Shown one piece after another: positions 1 through 8,265 of a DNA stretch of 40,719 nucleotides; within the stretch, counting starts at the first letter, position 1, and every line of letters starts with the position of its first letter. This DNA comes from a virus. Both the position numbers and the translations under genes were made by a program. The DNA lies in the IMG/VR virus record IMGVR_UViG_3300030419_002795, positions 1-40,719 of that record; one strand, written 5' to 3'. A model generated the notes under the pieces. That model ran no database searches, was not told the origin of the DNA, and was given only the letters and a program-made list of their open reading frames with translations.

Positions 1-68
1 ATATATTTTGGTAAATCATCAGGATTATCAGGTACAGGATTAGGTGTATATCTTGGTGCTTGTGCCAT
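1..68 (-). CDS. N-terminal fragment of small virion-region protein (second copy of the 40444-40701 gene)
   Basis: This fragment starts at ATG 66-68 and runs off the left edge. It encodes M-A-Q-A-P-R-Y-T-P-N-P-V-P-D-N-P onward, the same 22 residues that begin the complete 85-residue gene at 40444-40701. Over 66 bases there are only two differences from that copy and both are silent. It follows the 274-residue gene by 4 bases, with AAAGG as the likely ribosome site. The overlap shows that the right end of the window joins this end. Function unknown. Confidence 0.85.
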   Translation of the reverse strand, partial: MAQAPRYTPNPVPDNPDDLPKY

Positions 69-72
69 ATTA

Positions 73-897
73 TTAAACCTTTAAATTTTTTTTAAATCTT
101 CTTTTAAATCGTTCTGCTGCTGAACCCTTTTCACCATATATTGTTACTTTATCCCTGTAACCTTTAGGTAAAATTTTAGCTGCTGATTTTATATCCCAAT
201 CTCCTAGCGAACCTACCCTTACATTCGTTTCATCAAGTTCTTTATATCTATTTGGATTTAATATTTTTTTACCTGTTTTATCTCTAATTTTTCTTTTATA
301 TAGTGCAGGTATTATCTCCTTGTGTCCTCTTGGTCCGAACCAAATTTTGACAGGTATTTCTTTGTTACCTTGTAATAAATTTGCCACTTGTGTTCTATGT
401 CTACCCTCATGTGCAGATACTTTTAAAGCTCCACCTTTATCTATGTTTACCCATAATTCTGGCATATCTATTTCTTTTCCTTTTTTCATTTTATTGATTA
501 AGCGTTTTGCTTTGCTTCTTCTATATAATTTTGGAACAAGACTCATAAATTGTTTAGGTGTCATATATCTTACAAAACTAGCAATCTCCCCTGCACTTAA
601 TGTTCCTGACGATTTGACAAATTTTGGTGTTATTGCTTTGCTCCCACCTCTTTGTAAAGTATTTGTTATCCCACTACTAATAGCTTTTCCATATCCTTTT
701 GCTAATGCCTGTCCTACTTTTGTACCAACTAATCCAACAGGTATCATGGTTAAGCCAATGTTGGTTAGCCATGTTTTAGCCATTTCATTAGCTTGTTTCA
801 TTTCTTGTTTTGTAGGTGCGTTGGCTCTACTTTTTGCTCTACCTGCTGCTGTAGAACTTTGTTTCATTACATCTTGTAACCATTTTGGAGTTGCCAT
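73..897 (-). CDS. Strain-variable protein with ParB/Srx-like HEGRHR motif
   Basis: 274 residues, basic. Residues about 45-75 form a glycine/alanine-rich hydrophobic stretch (MIPVGLVGTKVGQALAKGYG) like a weak membrane or pore segment. Residues about 145-185 carry P-E-L-W-V-N then K-V-S-A-HEGRHR-T-Q-V-A, then I-P-V-K-I-W. This arrangement (beta strand, G/S-HEGRHR, strand) is typical of ParB/sulfiredoxin-fold domains in phage polyvalent proteins; fold assignment is inference. It begins in a TAATG overlap with the gp10-like gene. At the other window end the gp10-like gene is joined directly to the next gene and this gene is absent, so it is a presence/absence accessory gene. It may be a protein ejected with the DNA; its enzymatic role is unknown. 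Confidence 0.75.
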   Translation of the reverse strand: MATPKWLQDVMKQSSTAAGRAKSRANAPTKQEMKQANEMAKTWLTNIGLTMIPVGLVGTKVGQALAKGYGKAISSGITNTLQRGGSKAITPKFVKSSGTLSAGEIASFVRYMTPKQFMSLVPKLYRRSKAKRLINKMKKGKEIDMPELWVNIDKGGALKVSAHEGRHRTQVANLLQGNKEIPVKIWFGPRGHKEIIPALYKRKIRDKTGKKILNPNRYKELDETNVRVGSLGDWDIKSAAKILPKGYRDKVTIYGEKGSAAERFKRRFKKNLKV

Positions 898-2426
898 TAT
901 CTTTCTCCTAATACCTCATATTCTAAATCATAACCATTAAGTTCAAATGTAGTTGCAGATGTATGTTGAAACTTAATTGCTATATACTTTCCTGTGCTTC
1001 TAGCATCTACTTTATTCTGTGAGTTAGGATTAAAACTTTGTGATGCTGTATAAGTATAAGTAGCATTAGGCGACATAGCACTTCCTATAGATATATTGAC
1101 AGAACCTGTACCTGCTGCTCTAGGAGTTACTTTTCTTACAGATTTAACTGTATTTGTATTACCATCTAAAGTCAGTCCTTTTCTCTCTAAAGTCATAGTA
1201 AAGTTAGAACCTGCAAAATCAAATCCATTATCTGCTCTATAAAACTTAGTATCAGTTGTACCTGCCATTAATATAGAAGTTTCTGCTGGATTATAATTTC
1301 TTTCCCCCCATGATGTTGTAGTGCTGTAAGCAATCCAACTTTGTGATTGTCCTGACCAAACAGTTGAAGATGCACCAGGATTAACAATACCTGTTGCAAT
1401 ATGTAATATGTTAGGTAAATCTCTAAAACTAAATGCTTTGGTTTTATAATTCCAAATCAATGCTTTATCACAATAAGTTGAACCTACAGATGGATAACAT
1501 ACCCAAATTTCTGTTTTTTGTTTATTATGTAATGTAAATATATTCTTATAATTAGTGCTATCTAAATCATCAAATAAAGTTCTTTTAACTGTTCCTGTAG
1601 CTATTGATTCTTTAGATACTCCATTATGTACTATTAAATCACCTTCTGTTACAACAAAATGCCTACTATCAAATTCAACTACACAATTCCTTGATAAAAC
1701 CCCTGTATCGTTAAATAGTTTTTGAAAACTAAATACAAGATTTCCACCAATATAATTCATTAACCATGTACTTTTTTCTTTATAAATGATAAATGATTTA
1801 GCCAATGATGTGCCATCTATTATTATATCGCCCTCATCCCCTATCTCATTTTGTCCTGCATCATTGGTAGCTGCTGCTGCCCATGTTGTAGGTAGGCTTG
1901 TTGTGGCATCAGACCATTTTACTCGGTTTGGATAATTTGTTCCTGATTCTGTAGTGTTTAATGCTATTGCATAATTACCATAAGGTCTTATAGATTTACA
2001 AAGTGGAGCATTAGCTAAATCAATAAATTTGCTTGTGCCTGTACTCCATATTTGAGGTTCATCTACTCCATTAGTAATTAATGGTAATCCATTAAATATT
2101 GAACCAACCCAGTTGCCTGTTCCTGTTAAACTGGTTGCGTAGTCGCCACCTGATGTTCTTGTTACATCTGTATTAGTTGAGCCATCAGTTCTATATATTT
2201 TTGCAGAACCTGCATAAAACCAATAGTTAGTAGCACCTGTTAAATTAATTAAAAAATAGGGAGCAACACTAGGAGCTGTAAATACATTATCATGTCCTAA
2301 AATCTTTTTTGCAGCATTATCCTCAAACCTAACATTTTCTGTATGTGAAAAAATTTCATTAGGTAATGCAGTAGGATTTATATCCTTTGCCATTCCTTGT
2401 GGTGGACCTGATTGAAATACTGGCAT
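897..2426 (-). CDS. P22 gp10-like tail / DNA-stabilisation protein
   Basis: 509 residues from ATG 2424-2426. This start is preferred over an in-frame GTG at 2444 because it forms a TAATG overlap with the upstream stop and has AAGGA 7 bases away. The N-terminus (MPVFQSGPPQGMAKD, then PNEIFSHTENVRFED) and the repeated beta-strand pattern with aromatic/Gly turns are typical of the phage P22 gp10 family, which closes the portal vertex and forms the tail hub. It lies in the tail cluster between the collar protein and the internal proteins, as expected. It ends V-L-G-E-R with TAA; a second copy of this C-terminus, ending TAG, is at the right window edge. Confidence 0.85.
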   Translation of the reverse strand: MPVFQSGPPQGMAKDINPTALPNEIFSHTENVRFEDNAAKKILGHDNVFTAPSVAPYFLINLTGATNYWFYAGSAKIYRTDGSTNTDVTRTSGGDYATSLTGTGNWVGSIFNGLPLITNGVDEPQIWSTGTSKFIDLANAPLCKSIRPYGNYAIALNTTESGTNYPNRVKWSDATTSLPTTWAAAATNDAGQNEIGDEGDIIIDGTSLAKSFIIYKEKSTWLMNYIGGNLVFSFQKLFNDTGVLSRNCVVEFDSRHFVVTEGDLIVHNGVSKESIATGTVKRTLFDDLDSTNYKNIFTLHNKQKTEIWVCYPSVGSTYCDKALIWNYKTKAFSFRDLPNILHIATGIVNPGASSTVWSGQSQSWIAYSTTTSWGERNYNPAETSILMAGTTDTKFYRADNGFDFAGSNFTMTLERKGLTLDGNTNTVKSVRKVTPRAAGTGSVNISIGSAMSPNATYTYTASQSFNPNSQNKVDARSTGKYIAIKFQHTSATTFELNGYDLEYEVLGER

Positions 2427-3142
2427 TAAGCTGTCCTTTTCCACATATATACAACTATGTATGGTTGAACATTATTATGTGCTGAACCACCACCAGTAGA
2501 ACTAGTTGCACTTGTAGCTGCATCATAGTTACCTGCTGTATTGACACCTGACACTCCTGAACCACCTGTTAGCCAGGTTGAATTATGTGTATGGGCAGGT
2601 ATTTCTGATGTGGTTAATGTGTGTGTTTTTGCACCACCAGTTTCTTCTGCTGCATCAAAATCAGTATCCCCTGAATCTATACCAACCATTACACGACCAG
2701 CTCCAAAAACTGCCCATGTACCAAAACCTAATAAAGTTCCAGGATTTGTTGATACTGAAGCATTAATATAAATAGAGCCTACAGGATAAACTGCTTGTAA
2801 AGTTGCAACTGTATTACCACCAACTGATAATGTTCCTGTCATTGTAAAGTTTCTAACACCAGTAATATCAACATTAGCATCTGCTGTTACAGCTTTAGAC
2901 GCTTGTGCTGTTCCTAGTGTTGTTACATCTACATAATTTAATTCTGTTGTAGTAGCTGTTACCCCATCTATAAGATTGAGTTCTGTATGAGTTGCAGTTA
3001 CAGCTCCACTTACATTAGGAAATGTCGCCTTTACTGTTGATTTAATTAATCTTAAATGGTCATCACCCTCATTAACAGCATCACCTGCTGCTGGGTTTGA
3101 ACTATTTAGACTATCTATATATGTTCCTGATTCTAATCCCAT
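2426..3142 (-). CDS. Tail collar / receptor-binding tip protein
   Basis: 238 residues. The N-terminal 70 residues (SLNSSNPAAGDAVNEGDDHL, then THTELNLIDG and TTELNYVD) match the attachment region found in many marine phage fibres. The C-terminal half carries Y-P-V-G-S-I-Y, G-T-W, G-R-V-M-V-G, then ETGGAKTHTLTTSEIPAHTH and N-N-V-Q-P-Y-I-V-V-Y-M-W-K-R. This is the tail-collar/gp10-C fold seen at fibre tips, with a His-containing metal-site candidate. It starts soon after the 3152-3454 gene and overlaps the gp10-like gene by TAATG. Probable host-recognition protein. Confidence 0.85.
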   Translation of the reverse strand: MGLESGTYIDSLNSSNPAAGDAVNEGDDHLRLIKSTVKATFPNVSGAVTATHTELNLIDGVTATTTELNYVDVTTLGTAQASKAVTADANVDITGVRNFTMTGTLSVGGNTVATLQAVYPVGSIYINASVSTNPGTLLGFGTWAVFGAGRVMVGIDSGDTDFDAAEETGGAKTHTLTTSEIPAHTHNSTWLTGGSGVSGVNTAGNYDAATSATSSTGGGSAHNNVQPYIVVYMWKRTA

Positions 3143-3151
3143 TTTTTACTC

Positions 3152-3454
3152 CTAACTCTTGGGGTTGTTGTCTTTAACTGATTTAATATGTAAATACCAT
3201 TCACCTGTTTTTGCATCTGCACCTAATTTCCCAGCATCAATATCTCTATAAAGCATATCTAATTGGTCGCCTAAAGCTCCATAGGTAGTCTTTGTTTGTT
3301 GATTGCTGGACTCATTATAGTAACCTGATGTTCTATAGATTTTATATCTTCTTGCAACAGTATTAGCGTCCATAGTTTCTCTATGGGTTTTTTCTGCATT
3401 AGTTTCATCTCTTTCTGTTACACCACTATTATTGCTTACTAAAACTTTAGCCAT
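3152..3454 (-). CDS. Small conserved tail-region protein
   Basis: 100 residues from ATG 3452-3454, chosen over the upstream in-frame ATG because AAGGAG lies 6 bases before it and the start then follows the fibre stop (3457) without overlap. It begins M-A-K-V-L-V-S-N-N and has a charged middle with T-A-R-R-Y-K-I-Y, then G-A-L-G-D-Q-L-D-M-L-Y-R-D-I-D-A-G-K-L. The last part resembles the helical linker often found beside phage fibres; it may be a fibre chaperone or connector. No enzyme motif. Confidence 0.75.
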   Translation of the reverse strand: MAKVLVSNNSGVTERDETNAEKTHRETMDANTVARRYKIYRTSGYYNESSNQQTKTTYGALGDQLDMLYRDIDAGKLGADAKTGEWYLHIKSVKDNNPKS

Positions 3455-3456
3455 GA

Positions 3457-6078
3457 TTAACTCCTTACAACTCCATAAACTGTCAGACAAACTTTATAAG
3501 CACCACCACCACCAAATATTAATTTAAAGCCATTCATTGAATTAGCTCCTGCATCATCATAATGCCCACCCCCATGTACTGCTCTATGGTAATTAGAATG
3601 GTCTTTACCATTTATGCTTAATGTTATTTGAGCTTTTACAGCTCCTTCTGAATCTGTTGAATCACTATCCCATCTACCCCCTCTACCATTATGAAAATAT
3701 ATAAAACCTGAAACAGGATTAGCATCACCACCTTTCAAATCATCAAATATTCTTGGGTCAGATTCATTATTAGAACTTAGCTGTCTATCTGTTCCATTAC
3801 TATCTATTCCATTTAATGCTACTCTATAACCACCACCTGTTATTGCACTTCCATCATCTAAAAATTGAAACTCTACATCTCCATCTCCAGCAAGTGAAAT
3901 ACCATGAATAAGAACATAATAATTATCATAATCACTATCAAAGCCTGTGTATTCATAAGAGGCGTATGGACTAGAGGAATTATAATTATTGACTGCTGTA
4001 AGAACTGCAAGTCCACCACCACCACCACCTGCTGCTGCCCATTTAACACCTGTGGTTTCTGATGAATCTGCTGTTAATACTTGGTCATTACTTCCAACAG
4101 CTAGTGCTTGTGGATTTCCTGAACCATCTCCTATTAAAATCTTTCCTTTGGTAGATAAATCAATAGCTGAAACTGCTGATGTACCATTTCCAATTAATAC
4201 CCCATTGGCAGTTAAACTTGTTGCACCAGTACCACCACTACCAACAGCTAAAGTTGCTGATAATCCAGCAGCATTTCCTGATGTGTTTTGGTTTCCAGCA
4301 CTATTAACTCCAGGTAAATCTATATTGCCAGTACCATCAAACGAGACTCCACCAATATTCCTAGCTGTTGCTAAAGCTGTTGCTGTAGCTGCATTGCCTG
4401 TGCATGAGCCTGACGAACCACTAGCATTACCAGTTAATGCTCCTATAAAACCTGTAGCTGTAATACTTCCAGTAGAAGGATTATAGGTACAGTTCCCATC
4501 AGATTCTAAACCAATGTTTCCACCATCAACATCGCCACCTGATGTGAAAACTAAAGCATTATCTTCATCTGTAGATTCATTATCGGTAATAGTAACAGTT
4601 GTAGCAACTGCTGCTGTTCCACTTGTATTTTGATTACCAGCAGTATTAACACCAGGAAGATTAATATTTCCTGTACCATCAAAACTGACCCCACCTATGT
4701 TTCTAGCAGTTTGTAAAGCTGTAGCTGTAGCTGCGTTTCCAGTACAAGAACCTGATGAGCCACTTGCGTTTCCTGTTAAAGCACCAATAAATCCTGTTGC
4801 AGTAATACTTCCTGTGCTTGGGTTATAAGTACAGTTTCCATCAGACTCAAGTCCGAGATTACCACCATCTACATCTCCACCTGAAGTAAAGACAAGTGCG
4901 TTATCCTCGTCAGTAGATTCGTTGTCAGTAATAGTTACTGTTGTTGCTACTGCTGCTGTTCCACTTGTGTCTTGATTTCCTGCTGTGTTTACACCAGGTA
5001 GGTTTATATTACCTGTTCCATCAAAACTGACCCCACCTATATTTCGTGCTGTTTCTAAAGCTGTTGCAGTTGCTGCATTTCCAGTACAACTACCTGAACT
5101 TCCTGATGTATTCCCTGTTACATTTCCTGTTATATTTCCTGAAAATGTACCTGATAATACATCTGTATTTGAATTAAATGTTAAACCACTTGCTGTCTTT
5201 GGTCCTAAATCTCCAGTTGCTGCTGTTACAAATAAAGGAAAACAACTTGTGTCAGTAGATTCATCTGCTACTGTAATTGCTGTTGGGGTTGTAGCTGGTA
5301 CTGCTGCCCATTTTATTCCTGTTGCTTCACTACTATCAGCAGTTAATACATGATTATTAGAACCTACTGCTAAAGCTGATGGATTGCCACTTCCATCACC
5401 TATTAAAATCTTACCTTTTGTAGATAAATCTACAGCAGTTACAGCAGAAGTTCCATTTCCTATAAGAACTCCATTAGCAGTTAAAGTTGATGCTCCTGTT
5501 CCACCATGAGCTACTCCTATATCTGTAGCTTCCCAAGTACCTGATGATATAGTTCCTGTTGTAACGATTGAACTAGAACCAGCTACTGGTGAAAAATAAG
5601 TTTTCATGGTGTCCATTCCAACTTTCTTTAAAGTTCCACCATCTGAATATAACAATTCATCAGCATCTGCTAAACCTGATGTAATCTCAGTTTGCCCTGA
5701 AATTACATTATCATTTAACATACTACCTTCTACAGCATCTGCTTGTATGGTTGCAGCACCATTAGTTGCTATAGCTATATCGCCTGAAATAACAACTGGA
5801 TTAAAATTAGTTCCATCTGCAATTAAAGCTGCACCACTTGTATTGGTTGCCATAAACAGGTCATCACCTGATATGGTTACATCTCCTGAAATAGTAGCAT
5901 CACCACTAACTGTTAAACTTCCACTAGATGTTAAACTTGTAGCTGTTACAGCAGGTAAATTAGCTGCAATATTTGATAAAGTAACACCATAGTTAGCACT
6001 ATCGTATGCTATTGCAAATACTGATGCACTATTGGGTGTACTTGTAGTTGTTAAATCTGAAAATTTCTTTGTTGCCAT
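3457..6078 (-). CDS. Repetitive tail fibre protein
   Basis: 873 residues, rich in Gly, Ser, Thr, Ala and Asn, with almost no aromatic residues until the C-terminus. Residues about 40-80 carry S-G-D-A-T-I-S-G-D-V-T-I-S-G-D repeats. Residues about 190-265 and 600-675 are two copies of a block with LTANGVLIGNGTSA and DLSTKGKILIGDGSGNP. Between them are tandem 114-residue units. A Gly6 hinge (about residue 690) separates this shaft from a C-terminal beta-rich domain with Tyr/Asp-rich loops (YASYEYTGFDSDYDNYYVLI), probably the receptor-binding head. It lies next to the adaptor and collar genes. The lack of Cys outside the repeats and the repeat design fit a trimeric beta-fibre. Confidence 0.85.
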   Translation of the reverse strand: MATKKFSDLTTTSTPNSASVFAIAYDSANYGVTLSNIAANLPAVTATSLTSSGSLTVSGDATISGDVTISGDDLFMATNTSGAALIADGTNFNPVVISGDIAIATNGAATIQADAVEGSMLNDNVISGQTEITSGLADADELLYSDGGTLKKVGMDTMKTYFSPVAGSSSIVTTGTISSGTWEATDIGVAHGGTGASTLTANGVLIGNGTSAVTAVDLSTKGKILIGDGSGNPSALAVGSNNHVLTADSSEATGIKWAAVPATTPTAITVADESTDTSCFPLFVTAATGDLGPKTASGLTFNSNTDVLSGTFSGNITGNVTGNTSGSSGSCTGNAATATALETARNIGGVSFDGTGNINLPGVNTAGNQDTSGTAAVATTVTITDNESTDEDNALVFTSGGDVDGGNLGLESDGNCTYNPSTGSITATGFIGALTGNASGSSGSCTGNAATATALQTARNIGGVSFDGTGNINLPGVNTAGNQNTSGTAAVATTVTITDNESTDEDNALVFTSGGDVDGGNIGLESDGNCTYNPSTGSITATGFIGALTGNASGSSGSCTGNAATATALATARNIGGVSFDGTGNIDLPGVNSAGNQNTSGNAAGLSATLAVGSGGTGATSLTANGVLIGNGTSAVSAIDLSTKGKILIGDGSGNPQALAVGSNDQVLTADSSETTGVKWAAAGGGGGGLAVLTAVNNYNSSSPYASYEYTGFDSDYDNYYVLIHGISLAGDGDVEFQFLDDGSAITGGGYRVALNGIDSNGTDRQLSSNNESDPRIFDDLKGGDANPVSGFIYFHNGRGGRWDSDSTDSEGAVKAQITLSINGKDHSNYHRAVHGGGHYDDAGANSMNGFKLIFGGGGAYKVCLTVYGVVRS
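4390..5115 (-). repeat. Tandem 342-bp fibre repeats, nearly identical protein, diverged DNA
   Basis: Two complete and one partial 114-codon units lie in tandem inside the fibre gene; equivalent points are near 4402, 4744 and 5086. Each encodes SGSSGSCTGNAATATAL, T-A-R-N-I-G-G-V-S-F-D-G-T-G-N-I, TVTITDNESTDEDNALVF and G-L-E-S-D-G-N-C-T-Y-N-P-S-T-G. Residues are almost the same, for example D/N after GNQ and I/L in G-G-N-x-G, but codons differ repeatedly at third positions (CTA versus CTT, GCA versus GCT). Confidence 0.9.
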
Positions 6079-6288
6079 TTATTGTACTGTCCAAGTTGTT
6101 GTTGCTACTGTTGGGATATCTTGCCAATCATCAGGTGCTATTGATTTATTATCTTCTTGTTGAAAGATGACACCATCTTCATCTGCTAACAAATAGATAT
6201 TATCTTCGGTTTCAAAATAACCTTGTGATACATCACTTATATTAGTCCAAGAAGTTGAACTTGTACTTACTCCTGTCCATGTAGTCAT
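6079..6288 (-). CDS. Small tail protein upstream of the fibre
   Basis: 69 residues, Thr/Ser/Trp-rich and acidic (M-T-T-W-T-G-V-S, D-D-W-Q-D-I, T-T-W-T-V-Q). It begins in a TAATG overlap with the adaptor gene and its stop abuts the fibre start with no gap, so it is translationally tied to both. The beta-rich composition with W-x-x at both ends resembles small fibre-attachment or trimerisation domains. Function is inferred from position only. Confidence 0.7.
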   Translation of the reverse strand: MTTWTGVSTSSTSWTNISDVSQGYFETEDNIYLLADEDGVIFQQEDNKSIAPDDWQDIPTVATTTWTVQ

Positions 6289-6914
6289 TAATAAGCACCA
6301 TAATCAATTCTAGTTGTAGGTGCTACTCCTGAATGTCTATCTCTTTCGTTAGTGGTAATTAAATCGTTTTTAGCTCTATCATAAAATCCTGCCCAAGTTT
6401 GAACTCTTTTATCATTATTTAAGTATGGTTCTGCTTCAACTAATGAACCATATAAATATAAATCAGGGTGATGTGTGAGCATATCATTTGTTGTATTAGA
6501 ATCTGATAATGCAGTAAAATACTTATAATAAAGCATTTCAATTTCATAAACAGCATCAGGAATAGGTCTTAATTGAAAAGTATTTCCCATAATTGAATAT
6601 GCTTTAGGTTTTCCTGTAGTGCTACCTGCTCTAACTCTATCCATTTGTTCAGGAGTTAAATATTCTAAAGCTGTTTTTGTATCTGTATTAAGCTGTATAT
6701 TACGCATAGCAACATAATTATCAGGAAGTGTATAAAATTCTGTATCTGCAATCGTGTTTGCAGTAACACGAGTTTCCATTCTTCTTATTTTAAAATCTCG
6801 TCTGTGCCTAGCTTCTGCTAGTGCTATAAATTCAGGTATTCTATCAGTTAAATCTGACCTATCTAACCAATTAGCTACTGCTGTTTTTAATTCTGAAAAT
6901 GTTGATATTGCCAT
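6288..6914 (-). CDS. Head-tail adaptor protein
   Basis: 208 residues. The N-terminus (F-S-E-L-K-T-A-V-A-N-W-L-D-R-S-D-L, then I-P-E-F-I-A-L-A-E-A-R-H-R-R-D) is the helical start of the podovirus adaptor family that binds beneath the portal. Further signatures are Y-T-L-P-D-N-Y-V-A-M-R, L-E-Y-L-T-P-E-Q-M and H-P-D-L-Y-L-Y-G-S-L-V-E-A-E-P-Y-L. Length and order (capsid, small head genes, adaptor, fibre, gp10-like) agree with SU10/P22-like phages. It ends G-A-Y with a TAATG overlap to the next gene. Confidence 0.85.
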   Translation of the reverse strand: MAISTFSELKTAVANWLDRSDLTDRIPEFIALAEARHRRDFKIRRMETRVTANTIADTEFYTLPDNYVAMRNIQLNTDTKTALEYLTPEQMDRVRAGSTTGKPKAYSIMGNTFQLRPIPDAVYEIEMLYYKYFTALSDSNTTNDMLTHHPDLYLYGSLVEAEPYLNNDKRVQTWAGFYDRAKNDLITTNERDRHSGVAPTTRIDYGAY

Positions 6915-6923
6915 TTTTATTTC

Positions 6924-7154
6924 CTAAAATCTTTTTGTAAATGAAATGCCTTTGGAATCTCTATCGAAATCAATATCTATAAAAGAATTTTCATCTATTG
7001 GTGTTCTATGTTTTAATCTAATATTTTTAGCAAAATTTTTAAATGTTTTTGCTTCATTTCTCCTGAAAGGTTGAACATCACTATATGTTGTACTACCAAA
7101 ATCATTTCCTTTTGTTCTGTATATATCTGCATTTTTAAATTCAAAATTTGGCAT
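6924..7154 (-). CDS. Small conserved protein of the head-tail region
   Basis: 76 residues, basic and aromatic (M-P-N-F-E-F-K-N-A-D-I-Y-R-T-K-G-N-D-F-G). It starts in a TAATG overlap with the preceding 99-residue gene and ends 9 bases before the adaptor. There are no recognised motifs. A repeated F-K-N-F-A-K-N-I-R-L-K-H pattern suggests nucleic-acid or capsid-interior binding, but this is speculative. Confidence 0.6.
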   Translation of the reverse strand: MPNFEFKNADIYRTKGNDFGSTTYSDVQPFRRNEAKTFKNFAKNIRLKHRTPIDENSFIDIDFDRDSKGISFTKRF

Positions 7155-7453
7155 TATAATATCCTCTTAGTTGTTTTTAAGTACCTATAATCAGCACTAT
7201 TTAATAATTTTTTAACTCCTTCTTTATGGTCAGGATTAAAGACATCAACCCCAAATTTGTTCTTCCATTCATAATATACAGTCATAGGAATCCTTGCAGA
7301 TAACCTTAACTCGTCTCTCATAAGATGGTCGTTTTCCTGTAAATTCTTATTAGAATCAACTAGAGGTTGAATGTCTTGTATATGTTCTATAGCGAACTCT
7401 TTTGTTGGTTCGTGAAAATGAAATATTTGATTGTTATCAATCTTTCTTTTCAT
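7154..7453 (-). CDS. Conserved protein between capsid and adaptor genes
   Basis: 99 residues. The C-terminal half (RIPMTVYYEWKNKFGVDVFN, D-H-K-E-G-V-K-K-L-L-N-S-A-D-Y-R-Y-L-K-T) has the look of a protein I have seen beside SU10-type capsid genes, but I cannot give it a function. TAATG overlaps on both sides link it with the 96- and 76-residue genes. A virion-assembly role is inferred from position. Confidence 0.65.
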   Translation of the reverse strand: MKRKIDNNQIFHFHEPTKEFAIEHIQDIQPLVDSNKNLQENDHLMRDELRLSARIPMTVYYEWKNKFGVDVFNPDHKEGVKKLLNSADYRYLKTTKRIL

Positions 7454-7743
7454 TATTCACTTAGCTCGGCTACCCAAACATTAGCTGTACCACTTGCAAT
7501 AATTGCTGCCAGTTTCATGCCACCATCAACTTTAAAAATTAATGGTTCATTAGCTGGTAGTCTTATTGAACTAGCTGCTGCTGCTGTTGGGTTTGAACCA
7601 AACTCAACAAATACAGATGCAGTATCTGATGTTACCATCACATATTCTGTTTGAGCATTAAAAGCTGATGTCTGAGCAGAACTTGTGCTTACTGTTCTAA
7701 CATGGTTCGCTGTTACTCTTTGTCCATAGCTCCAATTTGCCAT
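7453..7743 (-). CDS. Small beta-rich head protein
   Basis: 96 residues, Ala/Thr/Val-rich with strand-forming segments (Y-V-M-V-T-S-D-T-A-S-V-F-V-E-F-G-S-N-P-T) and S-I-R-L-P-A-N-E-P-L-I-F-K-V-D-G-G. This is the pattern of small phage decoration or head-completion proteins. It lies directly after the 115-residue beta protein. The start ATG 7741-7743 has a purine-rich ribosome site in the 2-base gap and the preceding gene's end. Confidence 0.65.
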   Translation of the reverse strand: MANWSYGQRVTANHVRTVSTSSAQTSAFNAQTEYVMVTSDTASVFVEFGSNPTAAAASSIRLPANEPLIFKVDGGMKLAAIIASGTANVWVAELSE

Positions 7744-7745
7744 TC

Positions 7746-8093
7746 TTATCTCCTAACTGTAAATGTTACATTCAATTTTTGTGTGCCAGTAGAGCCACCA
7801 TCTGTAATCATCTCGATTGTTCCATCTTCTGCAACACTATTTGCTGCTGTAGGTTCTGCTGTGTCCACATCACCTGCTGCTGAACCTGAATGTGCTACTG
7901 TTATAGCACCACCAGTTACAGCAGTACCACCTATTTCAAATGTAATAGCAGCATTACCACCACTTATAGCTCCTTGTAGAGCAGTAGCAATTTTAATAAT
8001 TTTACCACCATCAGGTACAGCTACAAATGTGCTTGATGCTGTTGATACATCAGCTATTTCTCCATATATAAAATAATCGTTTAATGTTCTCAT
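7746..8093 (-). CDS. Probable capsid decoration protein
   Basis: 115 residues with short Ala/Gly/Thr strands (F-V-A-V-P-D-G-G-K-I-I-K-I, A-I-T-F-E-I-G-G-T-A-V-T-G-G-A-I-T-V-A-H) and a T-Q-K-L-N-V-T-F-T-V-R-R end. It is the first gene after the capsid, beyond a terminator-like intergenic region, with AGGAG 7 bases before ATG 8091-8093. The pattern fits a jelly-roll decoration protein, a position-based inference. The terminator upstream could set its level below that of capsid. Confidence 0.6.
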   Translation of the reverse strand: MRTLNDYFIYGEIADVSTASSTFVAVPDGGKIIKIATALQGAISGGNAAITFEIGGTAVTGGAITVAHSGSAAGDVDTAEPTAANSVAEDGTIEMITDGGSTGTQKLNVTFTVRR

Positions 8094-8132
8094 TAAATTT
8101 CTCCTAAAAAATAACCCTCGTTCCGAAGCGAT

Positions 8133-8224
8133 ACCTTCTTCAAGGTCATTATTAATTTGGTATCAATAAAATTACCCTCTATGTGTGTAAACTCGCCCTT
8201 ATGTCGTTAGTGCTATAGAGGGTA
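8133..8224 (-). other. Structured RNA region between capsid and decoration genes
   Basis: Read on the minus strand, 10-bp arms TACCCTCTAT and ATAGAGGGTA (8215-8224 and 8173-8182) can pair around a 32-nt loop. They are followed by a small hairpin ACCTT-GAAG-AAGGT at 8133-8146. The first arm starts inside the T-run of the upstream terminator, so the two structures compete for the same bases. There is no open reading frame here. Possible attenuator or processing leader. Confidence 0.5.
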
Positions 8225-8265
8225 AAAAGTGGGGTGGGAAATAAACAAGGAGCAAAACCCACCCC
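8224..8265 (-). terminator. Rho-independent-type terminator after the capsid gene
   Basis: On the minus strand GGGGTGGG (8258-8265) pairs with CCCACCCC (8231-8238) across a 19-nt loop, then ACTTTTTA follows. The stem is perfect and G+C-rich in an AT-rich genome. The loop is long, so termination may be partial, giving more capsid mRNA than downstream tail mRNA. Confidence 0.65.

Noticed and set aside
3989-5992. Long plus-strand open frames opposite the tail fibre
   Set aside because: They are mirror frames of a repetitive Gly/Ser/Thr gene, Pro/Val-rich, without ribosome sites.
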